From NCBI GenBank assembly GCA_016873255.1, contig VGXR01000007.1, positions 1 through 64,000 on the forward strand: a stretch of DNA of 64,000 nucleotides, given 5' to 3'. The notes beneath the pieces were generated by a model. That model was not told the DNA's origin. It searched no databases and worked only from the letters and a program-made list of their open reading frames with translations. This DNA is from Planctomycetota bacterium. GTDB taxonomy: Bacteria > Planctomycetota > Phycisphaerae > Phycisphaerales > SM1A02. The position numbers were made by a program, and so were the translations under genes. Of this stretch, positions 45,113 to 54,226 are shown in pieces (positions within the stretch are counted from its first letter, which is position 1; every line of letters begins with the position of its first letter).

Positions 45113-45898
45113 GTGCTCCCTCAATCCCTGAATCGCTCGAGCGCGTCCTGGTTGCCGGTCTTCCTTGCCACTGTATCGGTCGCCCTTTCGGCCTGTGCGC
45201 CGTCCTGGATGACGCGCGCTTCCAAGCTGATGGACGCGAAGGATTTCGACGGCGCGTATGCGGTGGCGGCAGACGCGCAGCAGGCGAACACATCGCCCAC
45301 GAATTACATGGCCGCCTACTTTGCGGGTGTCGCCGCATTCAAGTCCAACCGGCTCGATCTCGCGGAGGAGCACCTGCGGTTCGCCTCGTCGACGGAGGCG
45401 TCGAATCCGGCCTGGGTTCAGTTCCAGGCGTGGGAGGCCATTGCGTTCGTCAAGCTGCAAATCGCGTTCTCGCAGATGAGCGGGCAGCGCGATGCGGACA
45501 TCAAGGGGTCGCCGGATGCTCTGGCTGCTTATTACCGGCGAGCGTCCGCGACCATGGCCGATGCCGATGCCGCGATGTCCATGGCCATCGACATTGCTGC
45601 CAATGCGGGCGCCGAGGAGGATGCGAAGCAACTCAGGGTGAAGCGGGCCGGCATGCGCCGGATTCGCGACAACATCACCGCGATGAGCGAGTTGCGTGAC
45701 CTTTCCGACGCCATCAGGCGCGGCGGGTCGGCCGAGCTGGCCATCTATGACGCGATGATCAAGCGCATCGACGCCATCTTCGCCGCGAAGGACGACCTCT
45801 GCGAAGAGTGCGATGCCAAGAAGCGGAGTGAGGAAGGGGACGCCGCGGAGTCGGGCGATGCCGGGCCGAAGCCTGCCGGCGGCCCGCCCGTTAGCTGA
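45113..45898 (+). CDS. probable lipoprotein with TPR-like helices
   Basis: 261 aa, GTG start. The signal sequence ends in LSAC (lipobox, Cys near residue 28), so it is probably anchored in a membrane. Two or three helix pairs resemble TPRs ([36 protein letters not shown]). The C-terminus is acidic and disordered, with a CEEC pair. TATCCT and TACCCT hexamers lie 10 and 4 nt before the GTG. Function unknown. Its end overlaps the convergent CsaA-like gene by 8 bp. Confidence 0.65.
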   Translation: MLPQSLNRSSASWLPVFLATVSVALSACAPSWMTRASKLMDAKDFDGAYAVAADAQQANTSPTNYMAAYFAGVAAFKSNRLDLAEEHLRFASSTEASNPAWVQFQAWEAIAFVKLQIAFSQMSGQRDADIKGSPDALAAYYRRASATMADADAAMSMAIDIAANAGAEEDAKQLRVKRAGMRRIRDNITAMSELRDLSDAIRRGGSAELAIYDAMIKRIDAIFAAKDDLCEECDAKKRSEEGDAAESGDAGPKPAGGPPVS

Positions 45899-46307
45899 CC
45901 TTCGACCCGGCCTTCACCGGGCTGGCGACGGTGAGCACCACCACGTTGCGCTCGTCGGCGCCGGGCTTGGCGTCGGCTGCGGGGGCTGCGCCGTCCTTCA
46001 GGTCGCTGGCTGCGAGCACCATTCCCTGGCTCACCTCGCCGCGCAGCATCCGGGGCTCGAGGTTGGCCACGATGACGACCTGCTTGCCCACGAGCTGCTC
46101 GGGTGCGTACCACGCCTTGATGCCCGCGCACACCTGGCGCCCCGACGGCGTGCCGTCGTCGAGCGTGAGCTTGAGGAGCTTGTCGGCGTTCGGGTGCGGC
46201 TCGGCCTTGATCACCGTGGCCACGCGGAAGTCGATCTTCGCGAAGAGGTCGTACGGGATGCTGGGCAGGGCATCGGCTGCGGCGCCGGCCGGGGCAGTGG
46301 ACGTCAT
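45891..46307 (-). CDS. tRNA-binding (CsaA / MetRS C-terminal-like) protein
   Basis: 138 aa OB-fold protein. The core [24 protein letters not shown], then [30 protein letters not shown] and the [13 protein letters not shown] segment is the tRNA-binding domain of CsaA and of the MetRS C-terminus. A free-standing copy may act in trans with MetRS or as a chaperone. AAGGAAAG lies just before the ATG. The ppiD-like gene ends 14 bp upstream on the same strand, so they may be co-transcribed. Confidence 0.88.
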   Translation of the reverse strand: MTSTAPAGAAADALPSIPYDLFAKIDFRVATVIKAEPHPNADKLLKLTLDDGTPSGRQVCAGIKAWYAPEQLVGKQVVIVANLEPRMLRGEVSQGMVLAASDLKDGAAPAADAKPGADERNVVVLTVASPVKAGSKVS

Positions 46308-46321
46308 GGTCTTTCCTTGCG

Positions 46322-48232
46322 TCAGAATGCGGGGGCGTCGGGCGACATGGCGCGGTCCGGGCCATCCGGGTTCTTCAGCGTGAACCCGGTGCGCTTCGAC
46401 ATGGCCTCGAAGCCGAAGGCCTTCGTTGGGTCCATGCGCGGCTCGTCCTGCATGAGGGTGGACGACAGCGCCCCGGCCTGCTCCATGGACGCGAAGTCCT
46501 CGGCGGTGAGCGGACGCACCTCGTTCACGCGCGCGACGATCACCGCGAGCTTGGAGGGCACGGCGGCCACGACGATGCGGTCGGCCTCGGGCTGCGCCGT
46601 GACCGGCGGCTCGGAGGGCAGCGACACGGCCTTCGCGACCACCGCGCGGATGGCGTCGACGTCCTGGCCGGCCAGCGGCATGCTCCCGGGGAAGCGCATG
46701 CGGTACTGGCGCAGGACAGCCGGGTCCGCCAGGTGCACGCCGGGTGCCGGCTGCACGGCTGATCCGTAGGCCTTGGCGACGGAGTCGAGGCCGTCCTTTC
46801 GGGCCATCTCGGCGATCGCGTCGACCTTGGCCGCCAGCGCGTCGTAGCGCGCCTGCGCGGTGGCATCCTTCGTGACCGCGTCCACCACCTCGGCCATGGA
46901 ACCCGGCTCGTGGGAGGCCTGCGCCTCGGTCACGCGCCAGATGACCAGGTCGCCCGAGGGCGTTCGCGACACGGGGCCGACCACGCCGGACTGGAGCGCG
47001 AGGCGACCATCGGGCTTCACGTCACGCAGCTCGGCGACCATCCGCGAGATGGGCATTGCCTGCCCGAACTCGTCGGACGTGGCCCTGCCCAGGAACGGGT
47101 TGCCGGAGATGTCGGCGACGGCCAGCCATGCGTCGCCCGCGGCCTGCGGCTCGGGCAACTGCAGCGAGAACTTCGAGGCCAGCTCGCCGCGCAGCGCACC
47201 GAGCGCGGGCGCCTTGTCCTTCCAGTCCGCCGGCAGCTTGGCGATGCCCGCATCCACGGGGACGTCCTTGAGGGCCATGCGCGACCACTCGCGCACTGCC
47301 GCGGCGATGCGGTCGGCGCGTTCCTTGGAGAGGCGGCCTTCCACCGCGGCACGCACCGCGGGCGCGTGCGCCTCGAAGGAGGGCAGGGGCTTGTCCGGCG
47401 CGAGGTCCGCGGCCGCCACGCCATAGGCCGCGGGGTTGCGGCGGAACTCCTTGCGAAGCTCCACGGCCCCGAGCGACGGGTCCGACTCGAGGCTGCGGGT
47501 GATGGCGCCGGCGGGGACCAGGAGCCACTCCACCCGGAAGCGGTCTGGGAACTTGTAGCCGATGCCGCCCGGCCCGGATCCCGGCAGGCTGGACTTGCCC
47601 TTCTCGTACGTGGCCGCCAGCTGGTCGGCGGTGGGCGGCGCCACCTGCACCGCGTCGCCGACCGCGTTGGCATCGATCGGCACCACGTCGCAGGACACGT
47701 CCGTGAGCAGCTCGCGGGCGCCCAGCTGGGCGCGTGCCGCGGACATCCGGCCGGAACCCATCGCCATGCGGACCAGCCGCTCGACGCCGCGGAGGTTCGC
47801 GAGGGTCTGCAGGACGGCCTGCGGCTGCGTCCGTGCGCTGGCGGCAAGGCTGCCGAGCAGCTGGTCTCCGGAGACGCCCTGGCGTGCCGCGATGGCGTCG
47901 AGCGTCGCACGGCCGTCGGCCATGCCGCCCACCATGCCGGCATCCCGCGCTTCCTTGACGAGCAGCCACCAGTGCTCGGGCTTCTTGTCGACGCCCAGAC
48001 CCTTGGAGATGGAGTCGCCGAGCAGTTCCAGCACGGCCAACTCGCCGCGGAGGTCCTGCAGGTCGCCCAGCGTCAGCGAGGCGCCGTCGGCGGTGACCGC
48101 GTACACGGTGGAGGGCTGCGCGTTGAAGCGGCTGCACTGCGTCACCGCGCTGGGGGCCAGGAAGACCACCAGGAGCAGGCTGCTCACGACGACCAGGATC
48201 TGGCGGTTGTACTTCTGGATGTGCTTGAGCAT
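46322..48232 (-). CDS. PpiD/SurA-like periplasmic folding factor
   Basis: 636 aa. A single N-terminal span (about 11-29, [17 protein letters not shown]) anchors a large periplasmic part, the layout of PpiD. Residues about 50-200 are helical like the SurA/PpiD N-terminal chaperone domain. A short stretch near 400-440 ([32 protein letters not shown]) resembles the end of a parvulin domain, but the full catalytic motif is not evident. I therefore favour a chaperone of this group, possibly without isomerase activity. Confidence 0.6.
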   Translation of the reverse strand: MLKHIQKYNRQILVVVSSLLLVVFLAPSAVTQCSRFNAQPSTVYAVTADGASLTLGDLQDLRGELAVLELLGDSISKGLGVDKKPEHWWLLVKEARDAGMVGGMADGRATLDAIAARQGVSGDQLLGSLAASARTQPQAVLQTLANLRGVERLVRMAMGSGRMSAARAQLGARELLTDVSCDVVPIDANAVGDAVQVAPPTADQLAATYEKGKSSLPGSGPGGIGYKFPDRFRVEWLLVPAGAITRSLESDPSLGAVELRKEFRRNPAAYGVAAADLAPDKPLPSFEAHAPAVRAAVEGRLSKERADRIAAAVREWSRMALKDVPVDAGIAKLPADWKDKAPALGALRGELASKFSLQLPEPQAAGDAWLAVADISGNPFLGRATSDEFGQAMPISRMVAELRDVKPDGRLALQSGVVGPVSRTPSGDLVIWRVTEAQASHEPGSMAEVVDAVTKDATAQARYDALAAKVDAIAEMARKDGLDSVAKAYGSAVQPAPGVHLADPAVLRQYRMRFPGSMPLAGQDVDAIRAVVAKAVSLPSEPPVTAQPEADRIVVAAVPSKLAVIVARVNEVRPLTAEDFASMEQAGALSSTLMQDEPRMDPTKAFGFEAMSKRTGFTLKNPDGPDRAMSPDAPAF

Positions 48233-48263
48233 GGCGAAGCCGTGAGTCTACGGGAATCGGCCC

Positions 48264-48302
48264 GAAAAAGGCCGAAGCGCGCCGCATGGGCGCGCTTCGG
48301 GC
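48264..48302 (-). terminator. rpsD terminator
   Basis: A 12-bp stem (48272-48283 with 48289-48300) followed on the minus strand by CCTTTTTC. It ends the rpsD transcript ahead of the PpiD-like gene. Confidence 0.85.
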
Positions 48303-48358
48303 GGTCGGTGGCGGGTCGGGCCAGGCGGCGCCAATCGGGCCCCGCGGGGCCCCGCCGA

Positions 48359-48958
48359 TCAGCGGTAGAACTCGACGATCAGGTTGGTGTTGACGTCGAA
48401 GGGGATCTGGTCCGAGGAGGGCATCGTGAGCACCTTGGCGCGCAGCTCCGCGGGGTTCACTTCCACCCAGCCGGGGACCTGGTGCCCCTGGAGGCTCTCC
48501 ATCTGCTCGCGGCAGGTCTTGTGCAGCTTCTCCTTGACGGTCACCACGTCGCCGACCTTCAGCTGGAAGCTGGGGCGGTCGACCTTGGCGCCGTTGACGC
48601 GGATGTTGCCGTGGGCCACGAGCTGGCGTGCCGCCCAGATGGAGCGGACGAACCCGGCGCGGCGCACGACGTTGTCGAGGCGACGCTCGAGGAGCTGCAG
48701 CAGCACCTCGCCGGTGTTGCCCTTGGTGCGGCCGGCTTCCTCCATGTAGCGGCGGAACTGGCGCTCGAGCACGTTGTAGTGGTAGCGAAGCTTCTGCTTC
48801 TCGTCCTTGCGGATGCCGTAGGGCTTGGCGCGCTTGCCGCGGAGGCCGTGGGGCCCGGGCGGGGTGAGCGCGCGCTTGGAGGTGTGCTTCGGGAGATCCG
48901 CGATCGGAACACCGACGCGTCGGGAGAGCTTGACCTTGGGGCCGAGGTAGCGAGCCAT
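48359..48958 (-). CDS. rpsD: 30S ribosomal protein uS4
   Basis: 199 aa. uS4 nucleates 30S assembly on 16S rRNA. MARYLGPKVKLSRRVG, KPYGIRKDEKQKLRYHYNV and the S4 RNA-binding domain (ERRLDNVVRRAGF, GNIRVNGAKVDRPSF) are all standard. The N-terminal cysteines found in zinc-type S4 are absent. It is alone, not in an alpha operon with rpsM, rpsK and rpoA. It has its own promoter (49040-49068) and terminator, with a leader of about 75 nt where S4 might autoregulate. Confidence 0.97.
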   Translation of the reverse strand: MARYLGPKVKLSRRVGVPIADLPKHTSKRALTPPGPHGLRGKRAKPYGIRKDEKQKLRYHYNVLERQFRRYMEEAGRTKGNTGEVLLQLLERRLDNVVRRAGFVRSIWAARQLVAHGNIRVNGAKVDRPSFQLKVGDVVTVKEKLHKTCREQMESLQGHQVPGWVEVNPAELRAKVLTMPSSDQIPFDVNTNLIVEFYR

Positions 48959-49039
48959 TCTTCGTCCTGAACCTTCGTTCGTCGTGGCCCCGGCGGCGTG
49001 CCGGAGGCCGTCCCCGCGCCGATCGCGGGGGAACGGCGA

Positions 49040-49068
49040 AGTAAACCACAAAGCCGCGTTTCCCGCAA
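49040..49068 (-). promoter_or_regulatory. rpsD promoter
   Basis: On the minus strand TTGCGG (49063-49068), a 17-bp spacer and TTTACT (49040-49045), the best pair upstream of rpsD. Confidence 0.6.
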
Positions 49069-49107
49069 TGCCTCGGCGGCCCCGGCCTGCCTGCTGTTCT
49101 CGGACGC

Positions 49108-51024
49108 TCAGTACGCGCGGCGCTCGTCGCCGCGCCGCCAGTTGAGGAACGCGGTGTTGAGGACGCGGTAGCCCCCCGGCGTCGGGTAGTCGCCGGTGAA
49201 GTACCAGTCGCCCGTGGAGGCGGGCATCGCCGCGCGGAGGCCGTCGATGGTCTGGTAGAGCACGTCGAGCCTGCCGGGCCAGCGAAGGTCGGCGGGCCGG
49301 ATGAGCTGCGCGACCTTCGCGCCGATCTCCTCGGTGGAGAACGGCTCGTAGATGGCGCGGACCTCGTTGCGCATGCGGTCCGCGGGCAGGTCGGCCTGCA
49401 GCGCGCACCGCGCCTCGACCTCCTCCACCACCCGGCCCAGGCCCCGCTCGGCGAGCAGGGAGACGGCGGCCTCGAAGGCGATGAACCGGCCGAGCTGGCT
49501 CATGTCGATGCCGTAGCAGTCGGGGTACAGGATCGGCGGAGCGCTGCTCACGATCACGATGCGGGCCGGGTCGAGCCGCGAGAGCATGGTGATGATCGAC
49601 TCGCGCAGCGTCATGCCACGCACGATGGAGTCGTCGATCACCACGAGCGTGTCGCCCGGACGGACCGTCCCGCGGGTGATGTCGTAGACGTGGCTGATGA
49701 GGTCCTTGCGCGCGCCGTCGGCGGTGATGAAGGTGCGGAGCTTCTGGTCCTTCGTGGCCACCTTCTCGGCACGGATGCGTGGATGCACCAGCCGGCGCAC
49801 GTCGGCCTCGGTGGCCTTGCCCGACCGCACCAGGGACCAGAGCTCGCCCGCGGCGCGCTCGGCCGAGAGCCGCTCCAGCTCCTGCAGCAGGCCGAGGTAC
49901 GCGGTCTCGCTGGTGTTGGGGATGAACCCGAAGACGGTGCGCTCGATGTTCCAGTCCACGGCCTCGAGCACCCGGCGCGCCAGGTTTCGGCCGAGTGACT
50001 TGCGCTCCTCGTAGATCTCGTGGTCGTTGCCGCGGCTGAAGTAGATGCGCTCGAACGCGCAGTGGCGCGGCGCTGCCTCGGGGAGCACGCGCTCCACGGA
50101 CGTGCGGCCGTCGGCCTTCATCGCCAGCGCGTGGCCGGGCGGCACCTCGTGCACCGCCGAGGGCGGAACCCCGAACGTCACGCACAGCGCGGGCCGCTCG
50201 CTCGCCACGGCGATGGCCTCGGGGGCCTCCACCCAGAACGCGGGGCGAATGCCGTGCGCGTCGCGGAGGACGAACGCGTCGCCGTTGCCGAGGATGCCGC
50301 CGAGCACGTAGCCCCCGTCGAAGGTCTCGACGGCGCGGCGCAGCACGCGCGCGAGGTCGATCTCGTGCGACACCGTGGACGCCAGCTGCTCGCCCTCGAG
50401 GTTGCGGAAGCTCCCGGGGCCCGCCGTGCCGGCCAGGAAGTCGTGCTCGCGGTCGAGGAAGTGGCCGATCCTCTCGAGGACCACGCCCGTGTCCGCGTCG
50501 CCCACCGGGTTGATCCCGAGCGCCACCAGCCGGCGGAACAGGTCGCCGGAGTTCGTCAGGTTGAAGTTCCCGGCGAGCGCGAGGTTTCGGCTGGCCACGC
50601 TGTGCCTGCGCAGGTACGGGTGGCAGAGGGCGTTGCCCGATCCCGAGTGCGTCCCGTAGCGCAGGTGGCCGAGCATCACCTCGCCGAGGAACGGGATGCG
50701 CCGCTTCAGCTCCACCGGATGCATGCGGCGGAGGTCCGCGGACGCGAGCCTCGAGGCCGGGCCGAGGGCATCGGCGAAGATCCGCTCCACCGGCCCGCGC
50801 TTGGCCGACCGCAGCCGGTCGATGAACTGCTCGCCCGGCGGCATGTCGCGCTTCACGACCGCGATGCCTGCGCCGTCCTGCCCGCGATTGTGCTGCTTCT
50901 CCATCAGCAGGTAGAGCCGCCGAAGCCCCCAGAGCGCATCGTCCAGCTCGGATTGGAACCACTCGACCGGCTTCTTCAGCCGGATGAGCGCAAGTCCGCA
51001 TTCGTGCGTGAGGCGGTCGCCCAT
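49108..51024 (-). CDS. purF: amidophosphoribosyltransferase-like protein (long PurF)
   Basis: 638 aa. PurF makes phosphoribosylamine from PRPP and glutamine, the first step of purine synthesis. The N-terminal glutaminase has its Cys in HECGLALIRL (Cys9, after a short propeptide) and the GHLRYGTHSGSGNA segment. The PRPP site is VVIDDSIVRGMTLRESI. At about 640 residues it is longer than E. coli PurF (505), matching a long subgroup; the extra length is mainly in the middle and the C-terminus. A second, ordinary PurF elsewhere in the genome cannot be ruled out. TAGCCT ends 12 nt before the ATG. Confidence 0.85.
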   Translation of the reverse strand: MGDRLTHECGLALIRLKKPVEWFQSELDDALWGLRRLYLLMEKQHNRGQDGAGIAVVKRDMPPGEQFIDRLRSAKRGPVERIFADALGPASRLASADLRRMHPVELKRRIPFLGEVMLGHLRYGTHSGSGNALCHPYLRRHSVASRNLALAGNFNLTNSGDLFRRLVALGINPVGDADTGVVLERIGHFLDREHDFLAGTAGPGSFRNLEGEQLASTVSHEIDLARVLRRAVETFDGGYVLGGILGNGDAFVLRDAHGIRPAFWVEAPEAIAVASERPALCVTFGVPPSAVHEVPPGHALAMKADGRTSVERVLPEAAPRHCAFERIYFSRGNDHEIYEERKSLGRNLARRVLEAVDWNIERTVFGFIPNTSETAYLGLLQELERLSAERAAGELWSLVRSGKATEADVRRLVHPRIRAEKVATKDQKLRTFITADGARKDLISHVYDITRGTVRPGDTLVVIDDSIVRGMTLRESIITMLSRLDPARIVIVSSAPPILYPDCYGIDMSQLGRFIAFEAAVSLLAERGLGRVVEEVEARCALQADLPADRMRNEVRAIYEPFSTEEIGAKVAQLIRPADLRWPGRLDVLYQTIDGLRAAMPASTGDWYFTGDYPTPGGYRVLNTAFLNWRRGDERRAY

Positions 51025-51088
51025 GGAGGGCCCATGAGGCTATCCGCGCGAGGGTGCGCGGGGACGCGGCGGAACACGGGCCGCCCGC

Positions 51089-51907
51089 TCAGGCGTCGAA
51101 GAGCGTGGCGAGTGCGAGGCCCTCGGCCGGCTCGAGGACGCGCGAGGGCTTGCGCTGCGACGTGACCACGAGCCGGGCGGCGAGTGCCGGCGCGCGCTCG
51201 TGGTAGAGGCGGTCGAGGAGCCGAGGGCAGTTGCACTCTCGCGAGAGGTGCAGCAGCACCAGCGCCGAGAGGGGCTGCGCCCGGTGGATGGTCTCGGCGA
51301 TCCCGAGCGCCTGCTCGTTGGAGAGGTGCCCGCTTCCACCCATGATGCGCTCGATGAGGAACGGCGACCGCCGCGATGCCAGCTGCATGGGCGGGTCGTA
51401 GTTGCTCTCGAGGAGCAGGACGTCGGCGCCGCGGAGGAACTGCACGAGGCGCTCGGTCGGCCGGCCGCAGTCGGTGGCGTGCGCCGCGCACCGGTTGCCC
51501 ACGGAGATGCGGAACGCGGTGGACCCGAGCGAGTCGTGGGGTATGGGGAGCGGCTCGAAGCGGATGCCGGCGCAGTCGAAGGCGTCGTCGAACGCGTCGA
51601 TCCAGCCGCGCTCGAAGCCCCGGCCGCGCACGGCGTCGACGTGGCGCCGGCGCACCAGGAGCCGGGGTCCCGCAAGCCCGCCGATGGAGCGCGTCCAGCC
51701 CGTGTGCAGGTGGTCGGAGTCGGGGTGGGTGAGCACAACCGCGCGGACGTCAGCGGGGCGGAACCCCATCGACTCCATGCGGCGTCGCGTGTCGCGCGGC
51801 GAGAAGCCGCAGTCGACGAGCACCGTGCCGGCGGGCCCCTCCACTGCCACGCAGTTGCCCGAGCTTCCCGACCCGAGCACGCAGAGCCGGAAGGGGGCTG
51901 CCGTCAT
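51089..51907 (-). CDS. WalJ/YycJ-like metallo-beta-lactamase-fold hydrolase
   Basis: 272 aa. CVLGSGSSGNC at the start, LVDCGFSPRDTRRRM, LLLESNYD and GHLSNEQAL match the WalJ/YycJ group of MBL-fold hydrolases, thought to be exonucleases linked to DNA repair. The metal-binding HxHxDH motif is THPDSDH (61-66), with Asp63 in place of the second His, so the first metal site differs. The start overlaps the lpxA stop by ATGA. Cytosolic. Confidence 0.8.
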   Translation of the reverse strand: MTAAPFRLCVLGSGSSGNCVAVEGPAGTVLVDCGFSPRDTRRRMESMGFRPADVRAVVLTHPDSDHLHTGWTRSIGGLAGPRLLVRRRHVDAVRGRGFERGWIDAFDDAFDCAGIRFEPLPIPHDSLGSTAFRISVGNRCAAHATDCGRPTERLVQFLRGADVLLLESNYDPPMQLASRRSPFLIERIMGGSGHLSNEQALGIAETIHRAQPLSALVLLHLSRECNCPRLLDRLYHERAPALAARLVVTSQRKPSRVLEPAEGLALATLFDA

Positions 51908-52797
51908 CCGAGGCCTTCGGCCGCCGCATCGCCCTTGCCGGGGCGGGCCACGAGCCCACGCGTGCTCCGGCCGGCACCGTGGCAGATGCCGCGCTTGCTC
52001 GACCTGATGAAGGCGACGTACTCGGCGACCACGGGGTCGGACGCCCGTGTCTCGAGCTCGGCAAGCGCCTGCTGCGGCGTGCAGCCCCTGCGGTAGATCG
52101 TGCGGTAGACCCACCGCACCGCGGCGATGGTCGAGGCATCCGCGCCCGACCGGCGGAGGCCGACCACGTTGATGCTGCCGGCGACGTTCACCGCCGTGCA
52201 CACGAACCACGGCAGCAGGTCCTTGACGGTGCCCGAGAGCCCGCCCACCAACGAGTGGTGGCCGAGCCGCACGAACTGGTGGATGGCCGCGCACCCGCCG
52301 ATGATGACCTTGTCGTCGACGATCACGTGGCCGCCCAGCACGGCACCGGAGCCGATGATGCAGCCGTTGCCGACGACGCCGTCGTGGCCGAGGTGCGTGT
52401 TGGTCATCCAGTAGTTGGCGTCGCCGATCCGCGTCGGCTCGGATGTCTTGCCTCGGTGCACCGTGGTGCCCTCGCGGAAGACGTTGCGGTGCCCGACCAC
52501 GCATCCCGGGCCCGGGGTGTTGGGGTCGAAGCCGATGTCCTGCGGCGCGAATCCGAGGCAGACCTGCGGGTAGAGGACGTTGCCGTCGCCGACCGAGATC
52601 GGGCCGTTGACCGTGGCGCTGGCGATCAGCGTGCATCCGGCGCCGATCCGGACCGGGCCCACGGTCCCGAGCACCAGGCAGCCGGGGCCGACCTTCGTGC
52701 CGGCGCCGATCTCGACGTCGCCCTCGAGGATGGCGGTGGGATGCACGGAGGCCTCGCGGTGGACGCGGGGCACGGGGACTGCTTCGGCGGCGGGCAT
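51904..52797 (-). CDS. lpxA: UDP-N-acetylglucosamine acyltransferase LpxA
   Basis: 297 aa. First enzyme of lipid A synthesis, adding a 3-hydroxyacyl chain from ACP to UDP-GlcNAc. A long left-handed beta-helix of hexapeptide repeats, catalytic His in TNTHLGHDGVVG (His135 by alignment to E. coli His125), IHQFVRLGHHSLVGG, and a C-terminal helical domain with RTIYRRGCTPQQAL. It shows that the host makes lipid A or a related molecule. lpxC, lpxD and fabZ are not adjacent. TAGCAT ends exactly 7 nt before the ATG. Confidence 0.93.
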   Translation of the reverse strand: MPAAEAVPVPRVHREASVHPTAILEGDVEIGAGTKVGPGCLVLGTVGPVRIGAGCTLIASATVNGPISVGDGNVLYPQVCLGFAPQDIGFDPNTPGPGCVVGHRNVFREGTTVHRGKTSEPTRIGDANYWMTNTHLGHDGVVGNGCIIGSGAVLGGHVIVDDKVIIGGCAAIHQFVRLGHHSLVGGLSGTVKDLLPWFVCTAVNVAGSINVVGLRRSGADASTIAAVRWVYRTIYRRGCTPQQALAELETRASDPVVAEYVAFIRSSKRGICHGAGRSTRGLVARPGKGDAAAEGLG

Positions 52798-52804
52798 CGG
52801 AGGG

Positions 52805-52810
52805 ATGCTA
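52805..52810 (-). promoter_or_regulatory. -10 hexamer TAGCAT of lpxA, leaderless geometry
   Basis: TAGCAT with a 7-nt spacer (52798-52804) to the lpxA ATG at 52797. Confidence 0.55.
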
Positions 52811-52824
52811 CGGCCCTCCGCGGC

Positions 52825-52830
52825 TAGGCT
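52825..52830 (+). promoter_or_regulatory. -10 hexamer TAGGCT of lipB, leaderless geometry
   Basis: TAGGCT with a 7-nt spacer (52831-52837) to the lipB ATG at 52838. It is 14 bp from the lpxA hexamer on the other strand, so the two promoters overlap. Confidence 0.55.
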
Positions 52831-52837
52831 TCAACGG

Positions 52838-53533
52838 ATGGCGACCGGCCATGAATTCGTCACGGAGCGGCTCGGGCGCATGCCCTACGCGCAGGCGCTG
52901 GCGCTGCAGCGCGAGCGGCACGAGGCGCTGGTGGCGGGACGCGCGACCGGCGTGCCGCACCGCATCCTGCTGGTTGAGCACCCGCCGGTGGTGACGGTGA
53001 CCCGGCGGCCGGATGCACCCTCGCACGTGCTTGCCGACGACGCGCGCCTGGCGGCGCTGGGGGTGGAGCGGTGCGAGACCGATCGCGGCGGCGACGTGAC
53101 CTACCACGGTCCGGGGCAGGCGGTGGCCTACCCGATCGTCGACCTTCAGCGGCTGGGGCTCGGCATCCACGCGTACATCCGCGCGCTGGAAGAGGCCGCG
53201 ATCCGCACCTGCGCGGCATGGGGAGTGGCGTGCGCCCGCGAGGCAGGGGTCACGGGCGTCTGGACGGCGCCCACGGGCGACCGGCCCGCGCGCAAGATCG
53301 CCGCCATCGGGGTGCGGGTGTCGCGATCGGCCACGCTGCACGGGATCGCGCTCAACGTCGACCCCGACCTCGGTCACTTCGGGCTGATCGTGCCGTGCGG
53401 GCTCCACGGGCGCGAGGTCACCTCGCTGCGCGCGGAGGCGGGCGGCCGCTGCCCGGCGCTCGAGGAGGCGTCGGAGCGGCTGGGCGCGGAGATCGCGGCC
53501 GCGCTCACTCGTCCTTCAGCGAAAGCTCCTTGA
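52838..53533 (+). CDS. lipB: octanoyl-ACP:protein transferase LipB
   Basis: 231 aa. LipB moves octanoyl from ACP to lipoyl domains, the first step of lipoate synthesis. RGGDVTYHGPGQ (83-94), the catalytic Lys in KIAAIGVRVSR (Lys153) and the catalytic Cys in VPCGL (Cys187) are all present. The start is set by the domain and by the TAGGCT hexamer exactly 7 nt before. No lipA follows. Its last 29 bp overlap the 3' end of the convergent OmpH-like gene. Confidence 0.95.
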   Translation: MATGHEFVTERLGRMPYAQALALQRERHEALVAGRATGVPHRILLVEHPPVVTVTRRPDAPSHVLADDARLAALGVERCETDRGGDVTYHGPGQAVAYPIVDLQRLGLGIHAYIRALEEAAIRTCAAWGVACAREAGVTGVWTAPTGDRPARKIAAIGVRVSRSATLHGIALNVDPDLGHFGLIVPCGLHGREVTSLRAEAGGRCPALEEASERLGAEIAAALTRPSAKAP

Positions 53534-54224
53534 GGAGCTCGGTCGTGAGGTCGATCGCGTCGGGGTAGTGGAGGAACGTGCGCACCTGCACGGCGAGCAT
53601 CGCATCGGCGGGGGTATTGCTCTCGAACGCCTGCGCGGTGGGGACGAAGCGCAGCACCAGGTCGACCTTGCCGCGCTCGGCCACCACGTCGACGGCGGCC
53701 GTCATCTCGCGGTAGGCCTTCTCGATCTGCTCGGCCTGCAGCTCGGAGAGCTTCTCGCCGATCTCCTTGCGCCAGCCCTCGACCTCCTTGAAGAAGCCCT
53801 CCACCTCGGTGCGGCCCTGCTCGAAGTCGGGGTTCTTGGGGTCGAGGTCCTTGTACTTGGCCTCGAGCTCCGAGTAGCGCTTGCGGAACTCCTCTTCCTT
53901 GCCCTTGGCCTGCTCCTCGAGGCGCTTGCGCTCGTCCTCGAACCGCTCGCTCTTGAGCAGGAGCTTCATGGTCTTGTCGCTGTTGACCGCGCCCACGCTC
54001 CACGCGCGCGAGGTGGGCTGGTCGCCGAAGGCGAGCCGGCCGTCGGCGTTGCGCAGCTGCAGGTTGGCGTCCTTGCCCTTGAGGATCAGGGCGTCGGCCG
54101 GGCCGAGGTCCTCGGGCGCGGGCACGGGAACGGCCACGGCGGGGCGCGCGGTGCCGCGGAGGAGGGCGAAGGCGGCCACGCCGGCGAGGGCTGACCAGAG
54201 GGCGACGCGTTCGAGGTGGCGCAT
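53505..54224 (-). CDS. OmpH/Skp-like periplasmic chaperone
   Basis: 239 aa. An N-terminal hydrophobic export signal (about 6-23) is followed by a long charged coiled coil (about 90-170, with LLLKSERFEDERKRLEEQA and YREMTAAVDVVAERGKVDLVL), the hallmark of Skp/OmpH proteins that escort outer-membrane proteins. The region before the coil (30-85) is longer than in E. coli Skp. An SD-like GGAGAC (54230-54235) sits in the end of lepA; the genes are 2 bp apart, so they are co-transcribed. Confidence 0.8.
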   Translation of the reverse strand: MRHLERVALWSALAGVAAFALLRGTARPAVAVPVPAPEDLGPADALILKGKDANLQLRNADGRLAFGDQPTSRAWSVGAVNSDKTMKLLLKSERFEDERKRLEEQAKGKEEEFRKRYSELEAKYKDLDPKNPDFEQGRTEVEGFFKEVEGWRKEIGEKLSELQAEQIEKAYREMTAAVDVVAERGKVDLVLRFVPTAQAFESNTPADAMLAVQVRTFLHYPDAIDLTTELLKELSLKDE

Positions 54225-54226
54225 GT

